NCBI GenBank assembly: GCA_965656545.1
Contig: CBFHKZ010000001.1
Coordinates: 434,001-498,000, forward strand
Length of the DNA stretch: 64,000 bases
Source: UBA7446 sp965656545
Lineage (GTDB): Bacteria > Bacteroidota > Bacteroidia > Flavobacteriales > Flavobacteriaceae
Direction of reading: 5' to 3'
Numbering within the stretch: the stretch's first letter is position 1; every line of letters begins with the position of its first letter. The notes under the pieces are model-generated. The model was not told the DNA's origin. It made no database searches and saw only the letters and a program-made list of their open reading frames with translations. The position numbers were made by a program, and so were the translations under genes. Positions 36,132-44,769 of this stretch are shown piece by piece.

Positions 36132-36145
36132 TTATTATATTAGAA

Positions 36146-37480
36146 ATGCAGAGAAAAATATTTTTTTTGTTGTTTGTTCCCCTGGTAACATGTGCTCAAG
36201 ACAATTCTTTTGTTTTGTGGAATGATAGTTCATCTTTTTTGTATTATCAAAATAATGTCATTCAACTGCGTGATCTTAACAATGAAATTTTACGTACCTA
36301 TCATTTTAATTCTGATATACATAAGGATGATATTTTTTCCTTAGTTAATAACAATCATTACACTTTTTTTGATAAAAATAAGGTCATAAATATTGTTTCT
36401 AAGTCTGGAGGTATGTATTACAAATCTTTAGCTGACACCATACGTAGGATTGATAATTCATTTGATCATAAAATGACCAATTCTTCCGATGTTTTTGAGA
36501 GGAATGATACTATATTTAAATATGGAGGATATGGATATTGGTCTAATCGTAACTTAATAACTTTTTTTGATAAAGAGACAAAAGAATGGGAGTTTTATAA
36601 AATTAATCCGCCCCAAACTCCTCCATCGTTATCTAATTTTAGTAGCTCTATTGTAGGTGATTACTATTATGTTTACGGCGGTAATGTTATTGACCCTTTT
36701 TCTGGGTCTTCATATTTAAGAAATACCAATGTATGGTTGTTTGACTTTGAATCTAGGACTTGGACAAATCTTGGTATTTCGAACATTCCTTATTTTAACA
36801 AAAGGAATTTTGTCAATATAAAGCCAGATCTTAAATTAATATTTACAGATAATGAAAATTCAGCTAATTTAGTTATTTCTTTTGATGATAACCAGCTTAA
36901 AGCCTACAAACAAAATAAAACTTCATTTGAATTAGGTTCAGATTGCTCTTTTTTTGTCGGCGACACACTTTATAATTTAAACCATAATGATCAATTAATA
37001 TTTACCAATATAAATGGAATATTTGACCTTGCAAATCCGATAAAAAAATCTTCAATATACGTCAATACCAATGTGCTTTATAATGGGTTAACGAAAACAG
37101 CATTTATTTCTGTTACACTTCTTATTATTTTAATCGTTTTTTTGAAGTATAAGAGAAATCAAAGACCCCGAATTTCTGATTTTGGTATTCGCTATAAGGG
37201 CATAAGTTATAGTTTCAAACCCAAAGAAAAGAATGTCATAAGATTGGTGCTTACAAATAAAGAAGTGTTCTCACAACAGATGTTTGATGCAGTTGAAGAT
37301 ACGAGTTTGAGTTATCCACAAAACAATAAGATTAAAAACGATATCATAAAATTAGTGAACAGAAAATTACATAAAATTTTAGGGGTCGAAGATTTTATTG
37401 AATCCAAAAAACTTGAAACAGATGGTCGTGTTTTGATATATTACACGAAATACGCACACTTATTTATTAAACACGATTAG
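36146..37480 (+). CDS. Kelch-like membrane protein of unknown function, first gene of the polysaccharide locus
   Basis: 444 residues: signal peptide (MQRKIFFLLFVPLVTCAQ), a periplasmic region with Kelch-type repeats (FKYGGYGYWSNRNLITFFDK, YVYGGNVIDPFSG, TNVWLFDFESRTWTNLG), one membrane helix at about residues 322-338 (FISVTLLIILIVFLKY), and a cytoplasmic tail of about 100 residues. The tail (NKEVFSQQMFDAVED, NNKIKNDIIKLVNRKLHKIL) looks helical and may be winged-helix-like, which would make this a one-piece transmembrane sensor-regulator. That is inference. It sits just before the antiterminator gene. Confidence 0.7.
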   Translation: MQRKIFFLLFVPLVTCAQDNSFVLWNDSSSFLYYQNNVIQLRDLNNEILRTYHFNSDIHKDDIFSLVNNNHYTFFDKNKVINIVSKSGGMYYKSLADTIRRIDNSFDHKMTNSSDVFERNDTIFKYGGYGYWSNRNLITFFDKETKEWEFYKINPPQTPPSLSNFSSSIVGDYYYVYGGNVIDPFSGSSYLRNTNVWLFDFESRTWTNLGISNIPYFNKRNFVNIKPDLKLIFTDNENSANLVISFDDNQLKAYKQNKTSFELGSDCSFFVGDTLYNLNHNDQLIFTNINGIFDLANPIKKSSIYVNTNVLYNGLTKTAFISVTLLIILIVFLKYKRNQRPRISDFGIRYKGISYSFKPKEKNVIRLVLTNKEVFSQQMFDAVEDTSLSYPQNNKIKNDIIKLVNRKLHKILGVEDFIESKKLETDGRVLIYYTKYAHLFIKHD

Positions 37481-37557
37481 GCTTCATGAGATCATATTTT
37501 GGACACATTAGCTCTAGATTAATTGTTATTAATATATCCTTTATATAAAGAGATTAA

Positions 37558-38040
37558 ATGAGAGGCATTAGCAAAATATCTGAAAATTTATCAAGCTGGA
37601 ATGTAATTTATACACGTTCAAGAGCTGAAAAAAAAGTAGCTGAACTGCTTTCTGCCACGGGCATAACTGCTTATTGTCCCGTTAAGGAAGAAATCCGTCA
37701 ATGGAGTGATCGTAAAAAAAAGGTGCAAAAGCCCTTGCTCCCATCTATGATTCTTGTTAGAGAAGATAGCTTTAAGGATGATGAACTCTTTTGTCATGCT
37801 GGTGTAGTAGGTTTTATGTCATATAAGGGTAAGCGTGCGCGTGTTTCTCAAAGAGAGGTGGATGTATTAATCGATTTTACCCGTGGTAATTACACCATAA
37901 ATAAAAGCAGTATTTGTATTGGAGATCAAATTGAGGTGCCTGTTTTAAAAAAAGCAGGTAGGGTAATAAAAATTAAAGGAAATGCCTGCTGGGTACAATT
38001 AGCAAATACAGGTATTTCGGTAAGTTTTTCCTATAAGTAG
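37558..38040 (+). CDS. UpxY-type NusG-like transcription antiterminator
   Basis: A 160-residue specialised NusG paralogue. The NGN domain is seen in WNVIYTRSRAEKKVAELLS, AYCPVKEEIRQWSDRKKKV and LLPSMILVREDS, followed by a KOW-like end (ICIGDQIEVPVLKKAGRVIK). In Bacteroides, UpxY proteins let RNA polymerase pass terminators in the leader of the adjacent capsule operon. The same job here fits its place upstream of a structured leader and the export genes. Confidence 0.9.
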   Translation: MRGISKISENLSSWNVIYTRSRAEKKVAELLSATGITAYCPVKEEIRQWSDRKKKVQKPLLPSMILVREDSFKDDELFCHAGVVGFMSYKGKRARVSQREVDVLIDFTRGNYTINKSSICIGDQIEVPVLKKAGRVIKIKGNACWVQLANTGISVSFSYK

Positions 38041-38277
38041 GAAAAATACATATTAAAAAAGTTAATTTGTGGTGTGACCCACAACGGCGAAGCCGTGAAA
38101 AAAACGGTATCATTTAAAAAAATAATTGTTCAAAAATAGCAATCATTCAGCAAGGTTTTCCTTTGAGTTTAATATCATATCGTAATGATGGGTTTACAAA
38201 TTGGGAAGTAGTTGAATTTGTAATTCAAGTAGTTTTAATTCTAATATCATTTAGTAATAACGGTTAATTTTATAGTA
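38041..38277 (+). promoter_or_regulatory. Leader between upxY and wza with alternative hairpins
   Basis: Adjacent hairpins TTGTGG/CCACAA (38067-38072 with 38079-38084) and ACGGC-GAA-GCCGT (38084-38096) are followed by ACGG (38104-38107), which can instead pair with CCGT (38093-38096). The rest is AT-rich and non-coding. It is a candidate recruitment or pause site for the UpxY-like protein. No experimental support. Confidence 0.45.
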
Positions 38278-41097
38278 ATGTCAAAGATTTTAATTTTGTT
38301 GTGTTCGATAAGTTTATTTGCGCAAACCCCTTCTGAAAAAACTGTATTAGATGAAGCAAAACGCAGAAATATAAACACGGTAGAACAAGCACTTGAAGAA
38401 CTCAATAGGAACGGAATTAGTCAAAGTCAGGCTAGGATACTTGCACGCAAACAAGGCGTAAGTTTTGATGATTTTTTAAAAAATAATTTTACATCAAAAA
38501 GTACTAAGGTCAATGCATCTACATCAGATCCAGATAGTTCTATTTTAGTATCCTATACCGATTCCATCCCTGAGGCTGATAAATATCTTGATAAAAAAAT
38601 TGACGATTCAGAAATTGATACTCCCACTTATTTTGGATACAACATTTTTGATCATAACCCTTTTTTAGAAAAAGAGTATTTACTTGGAAATATAGATGAT
38701 GGGTACCTTATTGCCCCTGGTGATGTATTACGTATTATTGTTTTTGGCAATAACTCGCTTGAACTAGAAGCTACTGTTGACCGTAATGGGAATATTAATA
38801 TTCCAGACTACGGCGTTTTCTTTGCTGCAGGGAATAGTTTTAAAACCTTAAAGGAACGTCTTCAGGTTTATTTAGGTAAATTTTTTAGTGGGCTGCTCAA
38901 TACCCCACAAAACACCTTCTTGGATGTTTCACTCACACAACTCACCCCCACTAAAGTTGTTGTAGTTGGACAAGTAAATGCGCCTGGCCCACAAATTCTT
39001 ACTACTCAGGCCAATCCGCTAGCTGCTTTATATGCTGCTGGAGGAGTAAAAACAACAGGGTCGTTAAGAGAAGTTCGCGTTTACCGAAATAATAAACTAT
39101 TAAAAAGAATTGACTTATACGATTATGTTAGCATGGGAAATATAGTTAATGATATAAGACTTACCAATAATGATGTAGTATTTGTACCCCCCAGAATATC
39201 TACAATTCTATTAGAGGGTGAGGTTAAAGAAAGCGGGTACTATGAATTAAAATCAAATGAAGGTTTAACTGATTTAATCACATTTTCTGGGGGATTACCC
39301 GCAAGCGCCGCACGAGATCGTATTAATGTTCTGCGGATTGATCCATCAAATGACGCTTCGGATAGTTCTGACAAATCTTTCATGACATTAAACCTAAAGG
39401 ATTTAACTGCATCTAAATCAGATTTTGAACTTTTCGATGGGGATGAGGTTAGCATATTGCCACTTCTTGACAGGGTATCAAACCGCGTTAGTATTCAGGG
39501 AAATGTATACAGCCCTGGAGAGTATTCTTTAACAAAGTATAGCGACTTAAAGACGTTAATTATAGACGCTGCTCGAGGAGTTAAAGAAGATACATATTTA
39601 GATAAAGTTGATGTTAAGGGCATTGTTTTACCTACTGGTGAAAAAACCTTTGCTACTTACAATCTAGCCGATGTGCTTTCTGGAGCTACTCAGGTTACTT
39701 TAAATGATAGCGATGATGTCATGGTGTACTCTAGCGAAAAAGTACAGGGTATTCCTTATGTGTATATTTCAGGATATGGTGTTCAAAATGATTTATATTT
39801 TGATGAAGAAACATTGAATGATTCACAAACAGACAATAAGGAAGACAAAATCGATGCAAGAGATCTTGATGAAAAAACATTGAATAATTCACAAGCAGAC
39901 AAAGAGAAAAACGAATTCGGTATAGATGAAAATAAATCCGATGAAGAAGGAGATGACAAAGGAGATGAAGAAGGAGATGAAGAAGGAGCGTTTTCCAATC
40001 CTATATTATGGCGTAAAAACTTAAGCATTTATGACTTGATTTTTGAAAATACAGCCTTTAATACTTTAGAATTTCAACAGAACTTCTTTAATTCAAGAGT
40101 TGATGTGAAGTCGTATGATTACAAATCTAGAAAATACGATACGCGGCCTTATAATTTAAGTGATTTATCCGTTTTAAAGAAAGTGTATTTAAAACCTTTT
40201 GACCGAGTTGTTATTTATCAAGAAAGTGTTATTGAACAAGTAGACAAGGCTGTATCGGTTTCAGGATATGTTAATAATCCTGGTTCTTATGAGTTAGAGC
40301 AAAACATGTATGTTGAAGATGCTATTTTACTTGCAGGTGGATTTTCCGACTTAGCAGATCAAACGGCTGTTTATGTAAATAAGGAAGAAAGAAACCCGAA
40401 AACCGAAATAATTTCAATACGAGAAACCATAACAATTGACATGGATTATTTAAAAGGACAAAAACAAGCTCCTGAAAATGGTTTTGTTCTTGGCCCAAGA
40501 GATATTATTACCGTTCGCAAAAATATTGCATATGAAGAGCAACAAAGTATCTCCGTTACGGGTGAGGTGCAATATCCTAGAACTGTGGTTGCATCATCTA
40601 AGCAAGTATCTCTAAATTATTTGCTTGGCGAGGTTGGCGGTCTTACAAATTTTGCGCTGTTAGAGAGCTCTTATATACTAAGAGATAACTTAACACTATC
40701 CGTAAATTTAAGTAGTATAAATAAGAATGCCCCTATTTTTCAAAATGGAGATGAACTAATTATCTCAAGGAATTTTGGAAGTGTTAAGACTGAAGGTGCT
40801 CTAGAAAATCCATCTATTTTTAATTGGAAAAAAGGAAGTCGCGCTAAATACTACCTCTCAAACTCGGGAGGTAAACTTTCTAAACTTGGCGGTAAAGCCT
40901 ATGTGGTTTTGTCAAATGGGCAAACAAAAAGAATAGGATTATTTAAAAACCCTCGTGTTTTTCCAGACTCAAAAGTTGTTGTGAATTATAAAACCGAAAA
41001 GGAGAAAACGGAAGGTAAATTCCTAAATGATGTAACAAATGTCTTGGGCACTGTTACTGGAGCTCTGACTACGATATTATTACTAGAACGCCTTTAA
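38278..41097 (+). CDS. Polysaccharide export protein (Wza-like) with multiple SLBB domains
   Basis: A 939-residue outer-membrane export channel component. Signal peptide MSKILILLCSISLFAQ; a Poly_export domain near residues 140-220 (YLIAPGDVLRIIVFG, VDRNGNINIPDYGVF); then repeated SLBB units (KVVVVGQVNAPGPQILT, SILLEGEVKESGYYELKS, VSIQGNVYSPGEYSLTKY, VSVSGYVNNPGSYELEQN, ISVTGEVQYPRTVVAS). An acidic insertion of tandem repeats lies at about 508-570. A hydrophobic C-terminal helix (VLGTVTGALTTILLLERL) ends the protein. Long multi-SLBB versions are typical of Bacteroidota. Confidence 0.93.
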   Translation: MSKILILLCSISLFAQTPSEKTVLDEAKRRNINTVEQALEELNRNGISQSQARILARKQGVSFDDFLKNNFTSKSTKVNASTSDPDSSILVSYTDSIPEADKYLDKKIDDSEIDTPTYFGYNIFDHNPFLEKEYLLGNIDDGYLIAPGDVLRIIVFGNNSLELEATVDRNGNINIPDYGVFFAAGNSFKTLKERLQVYLGKFFSGLLNTPQNTFLDVSLTQLTPTKVVVVGQVNAPGPQILTTQANPLAALYAAGGVKTTGSLREVRVYRNNKLLKRIDLYDYVSMGNIVNDIRLTNNDVVFVPPRISTILLEGEVKESGYYELKSNEGLTDLITFSGGLPASAARDRINVLRIDPSNDASDSSDKSFMTLNLKDLTASKSDFELFDGDEVSILPLLDRVSNRVSIQGNVYSPGEYSLTKYSDLKTLIIDAARGVKEDTYLDKVDVKGIVLPTGEKTFATYNLADVLSGATQVTLNDSDDVMVYSSEKVQGIPYVYISGYGVQNDLYFDEETLNDSQTDNKEDKIDARDLDEKTLNNSQADKEKNEFGIDENKSDEEGDDKGDEEGDEEGAFSNPILWRKNLSIYDLIFENTAFNTLEFQQNFFNSRVDVKSYDYKSRKYDTRPYNLSDLSVLKKVYLKPFDRVVIYQESVIEQVDKAVSVSGYVNNPGSYELEQNMYVEDAILLAGGFSDLADQTAVYVNKEERNPKTEIISIRETITIDMDYLKGQKQAPENGFVLGPRDIITVRKNIAYEEQQSISVTGEVQYPRTVVASSKQVSLNYLLGEVGGLTNFALLESSYILRDNLTLSVNLSSINKNAPIFQNGDELIISRNFGSVKTEGALENPSIFNWKKGSRAKYYLSNSGGKLSKLGGKAYVVLSNGQTKRIGLFKNPRVFPDSKVVVNYKTEKEKTEGKFLNDVTNVLGTVTGALTTILLLERL
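39802..39987 (+). repeat. Tandem repeats in the Wza-like gene
   Basis: A 33-bp unit (encoding DEETLNDSQTD, then DEKTLNNSQAD) occurs at 39802-39834 and 39868-39900. Four 12-bp units of the GATGAAGAAGGA type follow at 39940-39987, encoding (D-E/D-E/K-G). The encoded stretch is strongly acidic and may vary in length between strains. Confidence 0.75.
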
Positions 41098-41098
41098 T

Positions 41099-42196
41099 AT
41101 GAGTACAAATCAAGATCAAAAGCATATTTCTCAAGACGATAGTATTGATGTAATTGCATTGCTTGCTACGCTTTGGCAAAGCAGGAAGCTTATTGTTAAA
41201 ACAATTCTCGTGTTTTTAACTCTAGGGATTCTAATTTCATTGTTAAGTCCTGTGAAATACAGCGCATCAACTGTTTTTGTCCCCCAGCTAGGATCTGAGG
41301 TAAAAGCACCAAGCGGTCTAAGTAGCCTGGCTTCACTTGCTGGTATTAATCTAAGCTCAAGTGGTCAAGGCGGGGGGGATATTAGTCCGCTGTTGTATCC
41401 GAACTTATCCTCAAACATCCCTTTTAAATTAACCCTGCTCTCAGCGCCTATTACAGAAGATACCCGTGATACATTAGATGTTCAGTCGTACTTACTATCG
41501 CAAAAAAGCGGAATAAATATATTAGGTACAATAAAAAAATACACCATTGGTCTGCCAGGCCTTTTGTTATCTGGTGATACGCCCACAAGTTCAAGTCAAA
41601 ATGGGTTGATTTCTCTAACGGAAGAGCAAAAAGAACTTGTTGAAACACTCTCCGAAAAATACACGGTAAGCGTTAATGAAAAAGAAGGATATGTTGCAGT
41701 AAGTGCACTAGATAAAAATCCAGTGGTGGCTGCCAAACTAGTGCGAATTATTACAGCAAACCTTCAGGATGAGATCATCCAAAAGCGATTAGAAAAAGTT
41801 CAAAACAATCTTGATTTCACGCAAAACCAGTACAACCAAAAGAAACTCGAATTTGAAAAGATTCAAGACCGATTGGCACGTTTTAAAGATCGTAATCAAA
41901 ACATATCAAATTCGCTGTTCCTAAACGAGCTAGAACGAATTCAAGCGGAGTATAGCATTGCATTAAACGTTGTTACAGAGCTTGCAACTCAGGTAGAATC
42001 GGCAAAGCTTCAAGTAAACAAGGACACACCTATTTTTAGTGTAATTGAACCCGTTACAGTACCAACTGAACGCGAGGCTCCAAACCGTAAACTTATCGTG
42101 CTTATTTGGGTGTTTTTGGGTATTGTACTTTCCTCAGGTTTTATTCTTATTAAGGAGCCTGCCTTGGAGATTATCCATAAAATATCAAAAAGTTGA
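41099..42196 (+). CDS. Chain-length determinant (Wzz-type) protein
   Basis: 365 residues with two membrane helices, about 33-52 and 338-356, enclosing a periplasmic domain with coiled coils (NNLDFTQNQYNQKKLEFEKI). The N-terminal DVIALLATLWQSRKLIVKTI is the Wzz signature region, and PTEREAPNRKLIVLIWVFLG the C-terminal one. It lacks a cytoplasmic tyrosine-kinase domain, and no separate BY-kinase gene is in the locus. It should set polymer length with Wzy. Confidence 0.9.
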   Translation: MSTNQDQKHISQDDSIDVIALLATLWQSRKLIVKTILVFLTLGILISLLSPVKYSASTVFVPQLGSEVKAPSGLSSLASLAGINLSSSGQGGGDISPLLYPNLSSNIPFKLTLLSAPITEDTRDTLDVQSYLLSQKSGINILGTIKKYTIGLPGLLLSGDTPTSSSQNGLISLTEEQKELVETLSEKYTVSVNEKEGYVAVSALDKNPVVAAKLVRIITANLQDEIIQKRLEKVQNNLDFTQNQYNQKKLEFEKIQDRLARFKDRNQNISNSLFLNELERIQAEYSIALNVVTELATQVESAKLQVNKDTPIFSVIEPVTVPTEREAPNRKLIVLIWVFLGIVLSSGFILIKEPALEIIHKISKS

Positions 42197-42317
42197 CGCA
42201 CCTCACCTGTTTGTTCTGCAAACTAAAGAAGAATAAAAGCTATATCAATACTATAACATATAGCGTTAAGAAATCAAATGATTAAAACCAAACCAATATA
42301 TTAGTTAGGTGACAGGC

Positions 42318-42962
42318 ATGCTTTTAAAATCCCTGCTTCTTTCATTATGTATGTCTTCAATTGCATACGCACAGGTTGAAGTCAAGTTTAATGCTGCAAC
42401 GGCATTATTACTTATCCCCAATGCAGGCATTGAACTTCAACTAGGGGAGCGAAATTCCATTCAATTGGATGTTCTTGGATCTTTTTGGGATAAAATGCCA
42501 CTTCTAAATGACACGCCGCTTCACATCAGTCAAACTTTTTTAGAATACCGCTGGTATAAGGGAGATGATTTAGACAAATGGTTTTTAGGTCCCCACATAG
42601 GTTTTGGGATGTTTACCCTGCAAAAGCCAAAATACTTGATTCTGTACGATTACTATGAAGAAGCTGCAGGAGGTAGCTCGGGAGGCGGAATACCTCAGGG
42701 CGAAGCATACCAGTCTGGAAGAGTGGCCTTTTATGGGCTTACCGTTGGCTATAAAAAGCGACTTAACCCTTCTTGGGCAATAGAAGCGTTTTTAGGTTTT
42801 GGACTAAGCCAATCGAATTATAGGGGGTACAAAGGTGATCAACGCGTAGATCATTTACCAGATCCGCCAGACGGTCCTTTTAATGGCTCTGGAGAGGTGC
42901 TTATTTATAAAGGAGGTTTAATGATTGTGTATAAACTTCCTTACAACAAAAATAAAATATAG
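42318..42962 (+). CDS. DUF3575-family outer-membrane beta-barrel-like protein
   Basis: 214 residues with signal peptide MLLKSLLLSLCMSSIAYA and alternating beta-strand pattern (EVKFNAATALLLIPNAGIEL, FLEYRWYKGDDLDKWFLGPH, FYGLTVGYKKRL). It resembles DUF3575 proteins, small porin-like barrels of unknown role. ATG at 42318 is preferred to GTG at 42309. Its place after wzz suggests a role at the cell surface in export or anchoring. Confidence 0.75.
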   Translation: MLLKSLLLSLCMSSIAYAQVEVKFNAATALLLIPNAGIELQLGERNSIQLDVLGSFWDKMPLLNDTPLHISQTFLEYRWYKGDDLDKWFLGPHIGFGMFTLQKPKYLILYDYYEEAAGGSSGGGIPQGEAYQSGRVAFYGLTVGYKKRLNPSWAIEAFLGFGLSQSNYRGYKGDQRVDHLPDPPDGPFNGSGEVLIYKGGLMIVYKLPYNKNKI

Positions 42963-42975
42963 GTTTTTAAACATT

Positions 42976-43080
42976 ATGAATAACAAACATTTCAATTGGA
43001 TTAACTTCTTGGTTTGGATGAGTGTTTTAGCAATCACCTTTCTTATTTGGTTTGGTGTTTATAAATGGCTCACAAACTAA
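42976..43080 (+). CDS. 34-residue single-span membrane peptide
   Basis: A short frame, MNNKHFNWINFLVWMSVLAI followed by TFLIWFGVYKWLTN, with one membrane helix. It begins 13 bases after the DUF3575 gene in the same direction. Small and unrecognised; support is its hydrophobic character, a plausible ATG and its operon position. Confidence 0.45.
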   Translation: MNNKHFNWINFLVWMSVLAITFLIWFGVYKWLTN

Positions 43081-43131
43081 TATGATGATTCAAAATAATT
43101 TAAAAAAAATAAATATGTTAAATACAATATC

Positions 43132-43338
43132 ATGAAAGACTATCCATTTTACAAGAAAATAGCATTCTTTGGATTCGCCTTGTTTTTAATTTCTTTTCCA
43201 CTGCTAGTTGTTTTAGAAGCAGATTATAATAAACCTTTTGATTTAGAAAGCGATCAAGGTATAATAATGCTAATGTTTATTATAAGTATTGTTTTGATGT
43301 TTGTAGGATTTATTCTTAGTAAAATAAAAAGGAAATAA
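43132..43338 (+). CDS. Small two-span membrane protein
   Basis: 68 residues with two membrane segments (IAFFGFALFLISFPLLVVLE and IIMLMFIISIVLMFVGFIL) and a basic C-terminus (SKIKRK). Unrecognised. It lies within the locus between the DUF3575 gene and the glmS fragment. Confidence 0.6.
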   Translation: MKDYPFYKKIAFFGFALFLISFPLLVVLEADYNKPFDLESDQGIIMLMFIISIVLMFVGFILSKIKRK

Positions 43339-43344
43339 AAAAAA

Positions 43345-43572
43345 ATTGTCAGTAACATCCAAGAGGTTAAATCTAGAAATGCAAAGATTATTTCAGTGGT
43401 CACAACAGGGGATAAAGGTGTAAAAGCGCTTTCAGATCATGTGATTGAGATTCCAAAGGTCACAGAAAGCTTGGTTCCGATATTGGCTTCTGTGCCTTTA
43501 CAACTACTGGCGTACCATATTGCGGTTATGCGCGGCTGTGATGTAGATCAGCCAAGGAACTTAGTGAAATAG
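43345..43572 (+). pseudogene. glmS: 3' fragment of glucosamine-6-phosphate synthase gene
   Basis: Bases 43345-43572 translate without a start codon to a 75-residue match to the GlmS C-terminus: IVSNIQEVKSRNAKIISVVT, DHVIEIPKVTESLVPILASV, PLQLLAYHIAVMRGCDVDQP and RNLVK then stop. The glutaminase domain and most of the isomerase domain are missing, so it is not functional. A full glmS is presumably elsewhere. The fragment sits between small unrelated genes and wecB, suggesting that this segment was imported together with a piece of another polysaccharide or amino-sugar locus. Confidence 0.88.
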
Positions 43573-43645
43573 GAAAGGGTGGAAAGAGAAAAATTTCAAC
43601 TACCAGCAGTAGTGAAAGCTTACGAATTTAACGCTATAAAAAAGA

Positions 43646-44767
43646 ATGAAAAAAGTATTGCTAATTTTTGGCACTAGACCTGAAGCCATAAAGATGGCAC
43701 CTTTATTTAAGGAATTTCAAAAACATCCACAAGTTTTTGACACTAGAGTTTGTGTTACTGCTCAGCATAGAGAAATGTTAGATCAAGTACTAGAGTTTTT
43801 TGAAATCAGTCCTGATTATGACCTCGACCTTATGAAACCAGGTCAAAATTTATTTAGCCTAACAGCTACAATAATTGAATCCTTGAAACCTATTCTGGAG
43901 GATTACGCCCCTGACTATGTTTTTGTGCATGGAGACACCACCACTACAATGGCCTCATCCATAGCTAGCTTTTATTCAGGTGCTAAAGTTTGTCATGTGG
44001 AAGCAGGTCTAAGAACTTTTAACAAGCTATCGCCTTTTCCTGAAGAAATGAACCGTCAAATAGCGGGTAGGGTTTGTGATTTTCATTTTGCGCCTACAGC
44101 AACCTCGAAAGAAAACCTTTTAAGGGAGAATATAGAGAATGATTCAATCCTTATTACAGGTAATACAGTTATTGACGCTCTCTTTGAAAGTGTAACCAGG
44201 GTTAAAGATCTTTCAAATCCAACCGTCGATTTTATTAAATCAGAATTAAAAGTTGAACAGGAAGTTATCCTTGTGACTGGACACCGCAGAGAAAATCATG
44301 GTGATGGATTTGAACGTATTTGCTTGGCTCTTAGAGCAATTGCAGAGAAAAAACCTGAAGTTAAAATTATCTACCCTGTTCATTTAAATCCAAAAGTTCA
44401 AGAACCGGTAAAAAGACATTTATCAGACCTTAAGAACATCTTACTTATTGATCCTCTGTCATATCCAGATTTTATTTGGCTTATGAATAGATCTAGAATT
44501 ATAATAACCGACAGTGGAGGCGTTCAAGAAGAAGCTCCAAGTTTAGGAAAACCAGTCTTAGTGATGAGAGATACTACCGAACGCCCAGAAGCTGTAGACG
44601 CAGGTACTGTTCTTCTAGTTGGAACGGATAAAGACTTAATAATAAGCGAAGCTTTAGACCTATTAGAAAATGAGACTCGTTTTAAAGCAATGAGTGAGCT
44701 GCATAACCCATATGGTGATGGGCAAGCATGTAAAAGAATTGTAGAATATATAAATCAACTGAAATAA
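43646..44767 (+). CDS. wecB: UDP-N-acetylglucosamine 2-epimerase (non-hydrolysing)
   Basis: Interconverts UDP-GlcNAc and UDP-ManNAc. 373 residues with KVLLIFGTRPEAIKMAPLF at the start, VHGDTTTTMASSIASFY, VEAGLRTFNKLSPFPEEMNR, and GHRRENHGDGFERI. A full-length cytoplasmic enzyme. The next gene (wecC) uses its product. Confidence 0.96.
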   Translation: MKKVLLIFGTRPEAIKMAPLFKEFQKHPQVFDTRVCVTAQHREMLDQVLEFFEISPDYDLDLMKPGQNLFSLTATIIESLKPILEDYAPDYVFVHGDTTTTMASSIASFYSGAKVCHVEAGLRTFNKLSPFPEEMNRQIAGRVCDFHFAPTATSKENLLRENIENDSILITGNTVIDALFESVTRVKDLSNPTVDFIKSELKVEQEVILVTGHRRENHGDGFERICLALRAIAEKKPEVKIIYPVHLNPKVQEPVKRHLSDLKNILLIDPLSYPDFIWLMNRSRIIITDSGGVQEEAPSLGKPVLVMRDTTERPEAVDAGTVLLVGTDKDLIISEALDLLENETRFKAMSELHNPYGDGQACKRIVEYINQLK

Positions 44768-44769
44768 AC

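Noticed and set aside
38041..38277. Possible JUMPstart/ops sequence of the enterobacterial type
   Set aside because: No match to the known JUMPstart consensus; only the hairpins were kept as a candidate.
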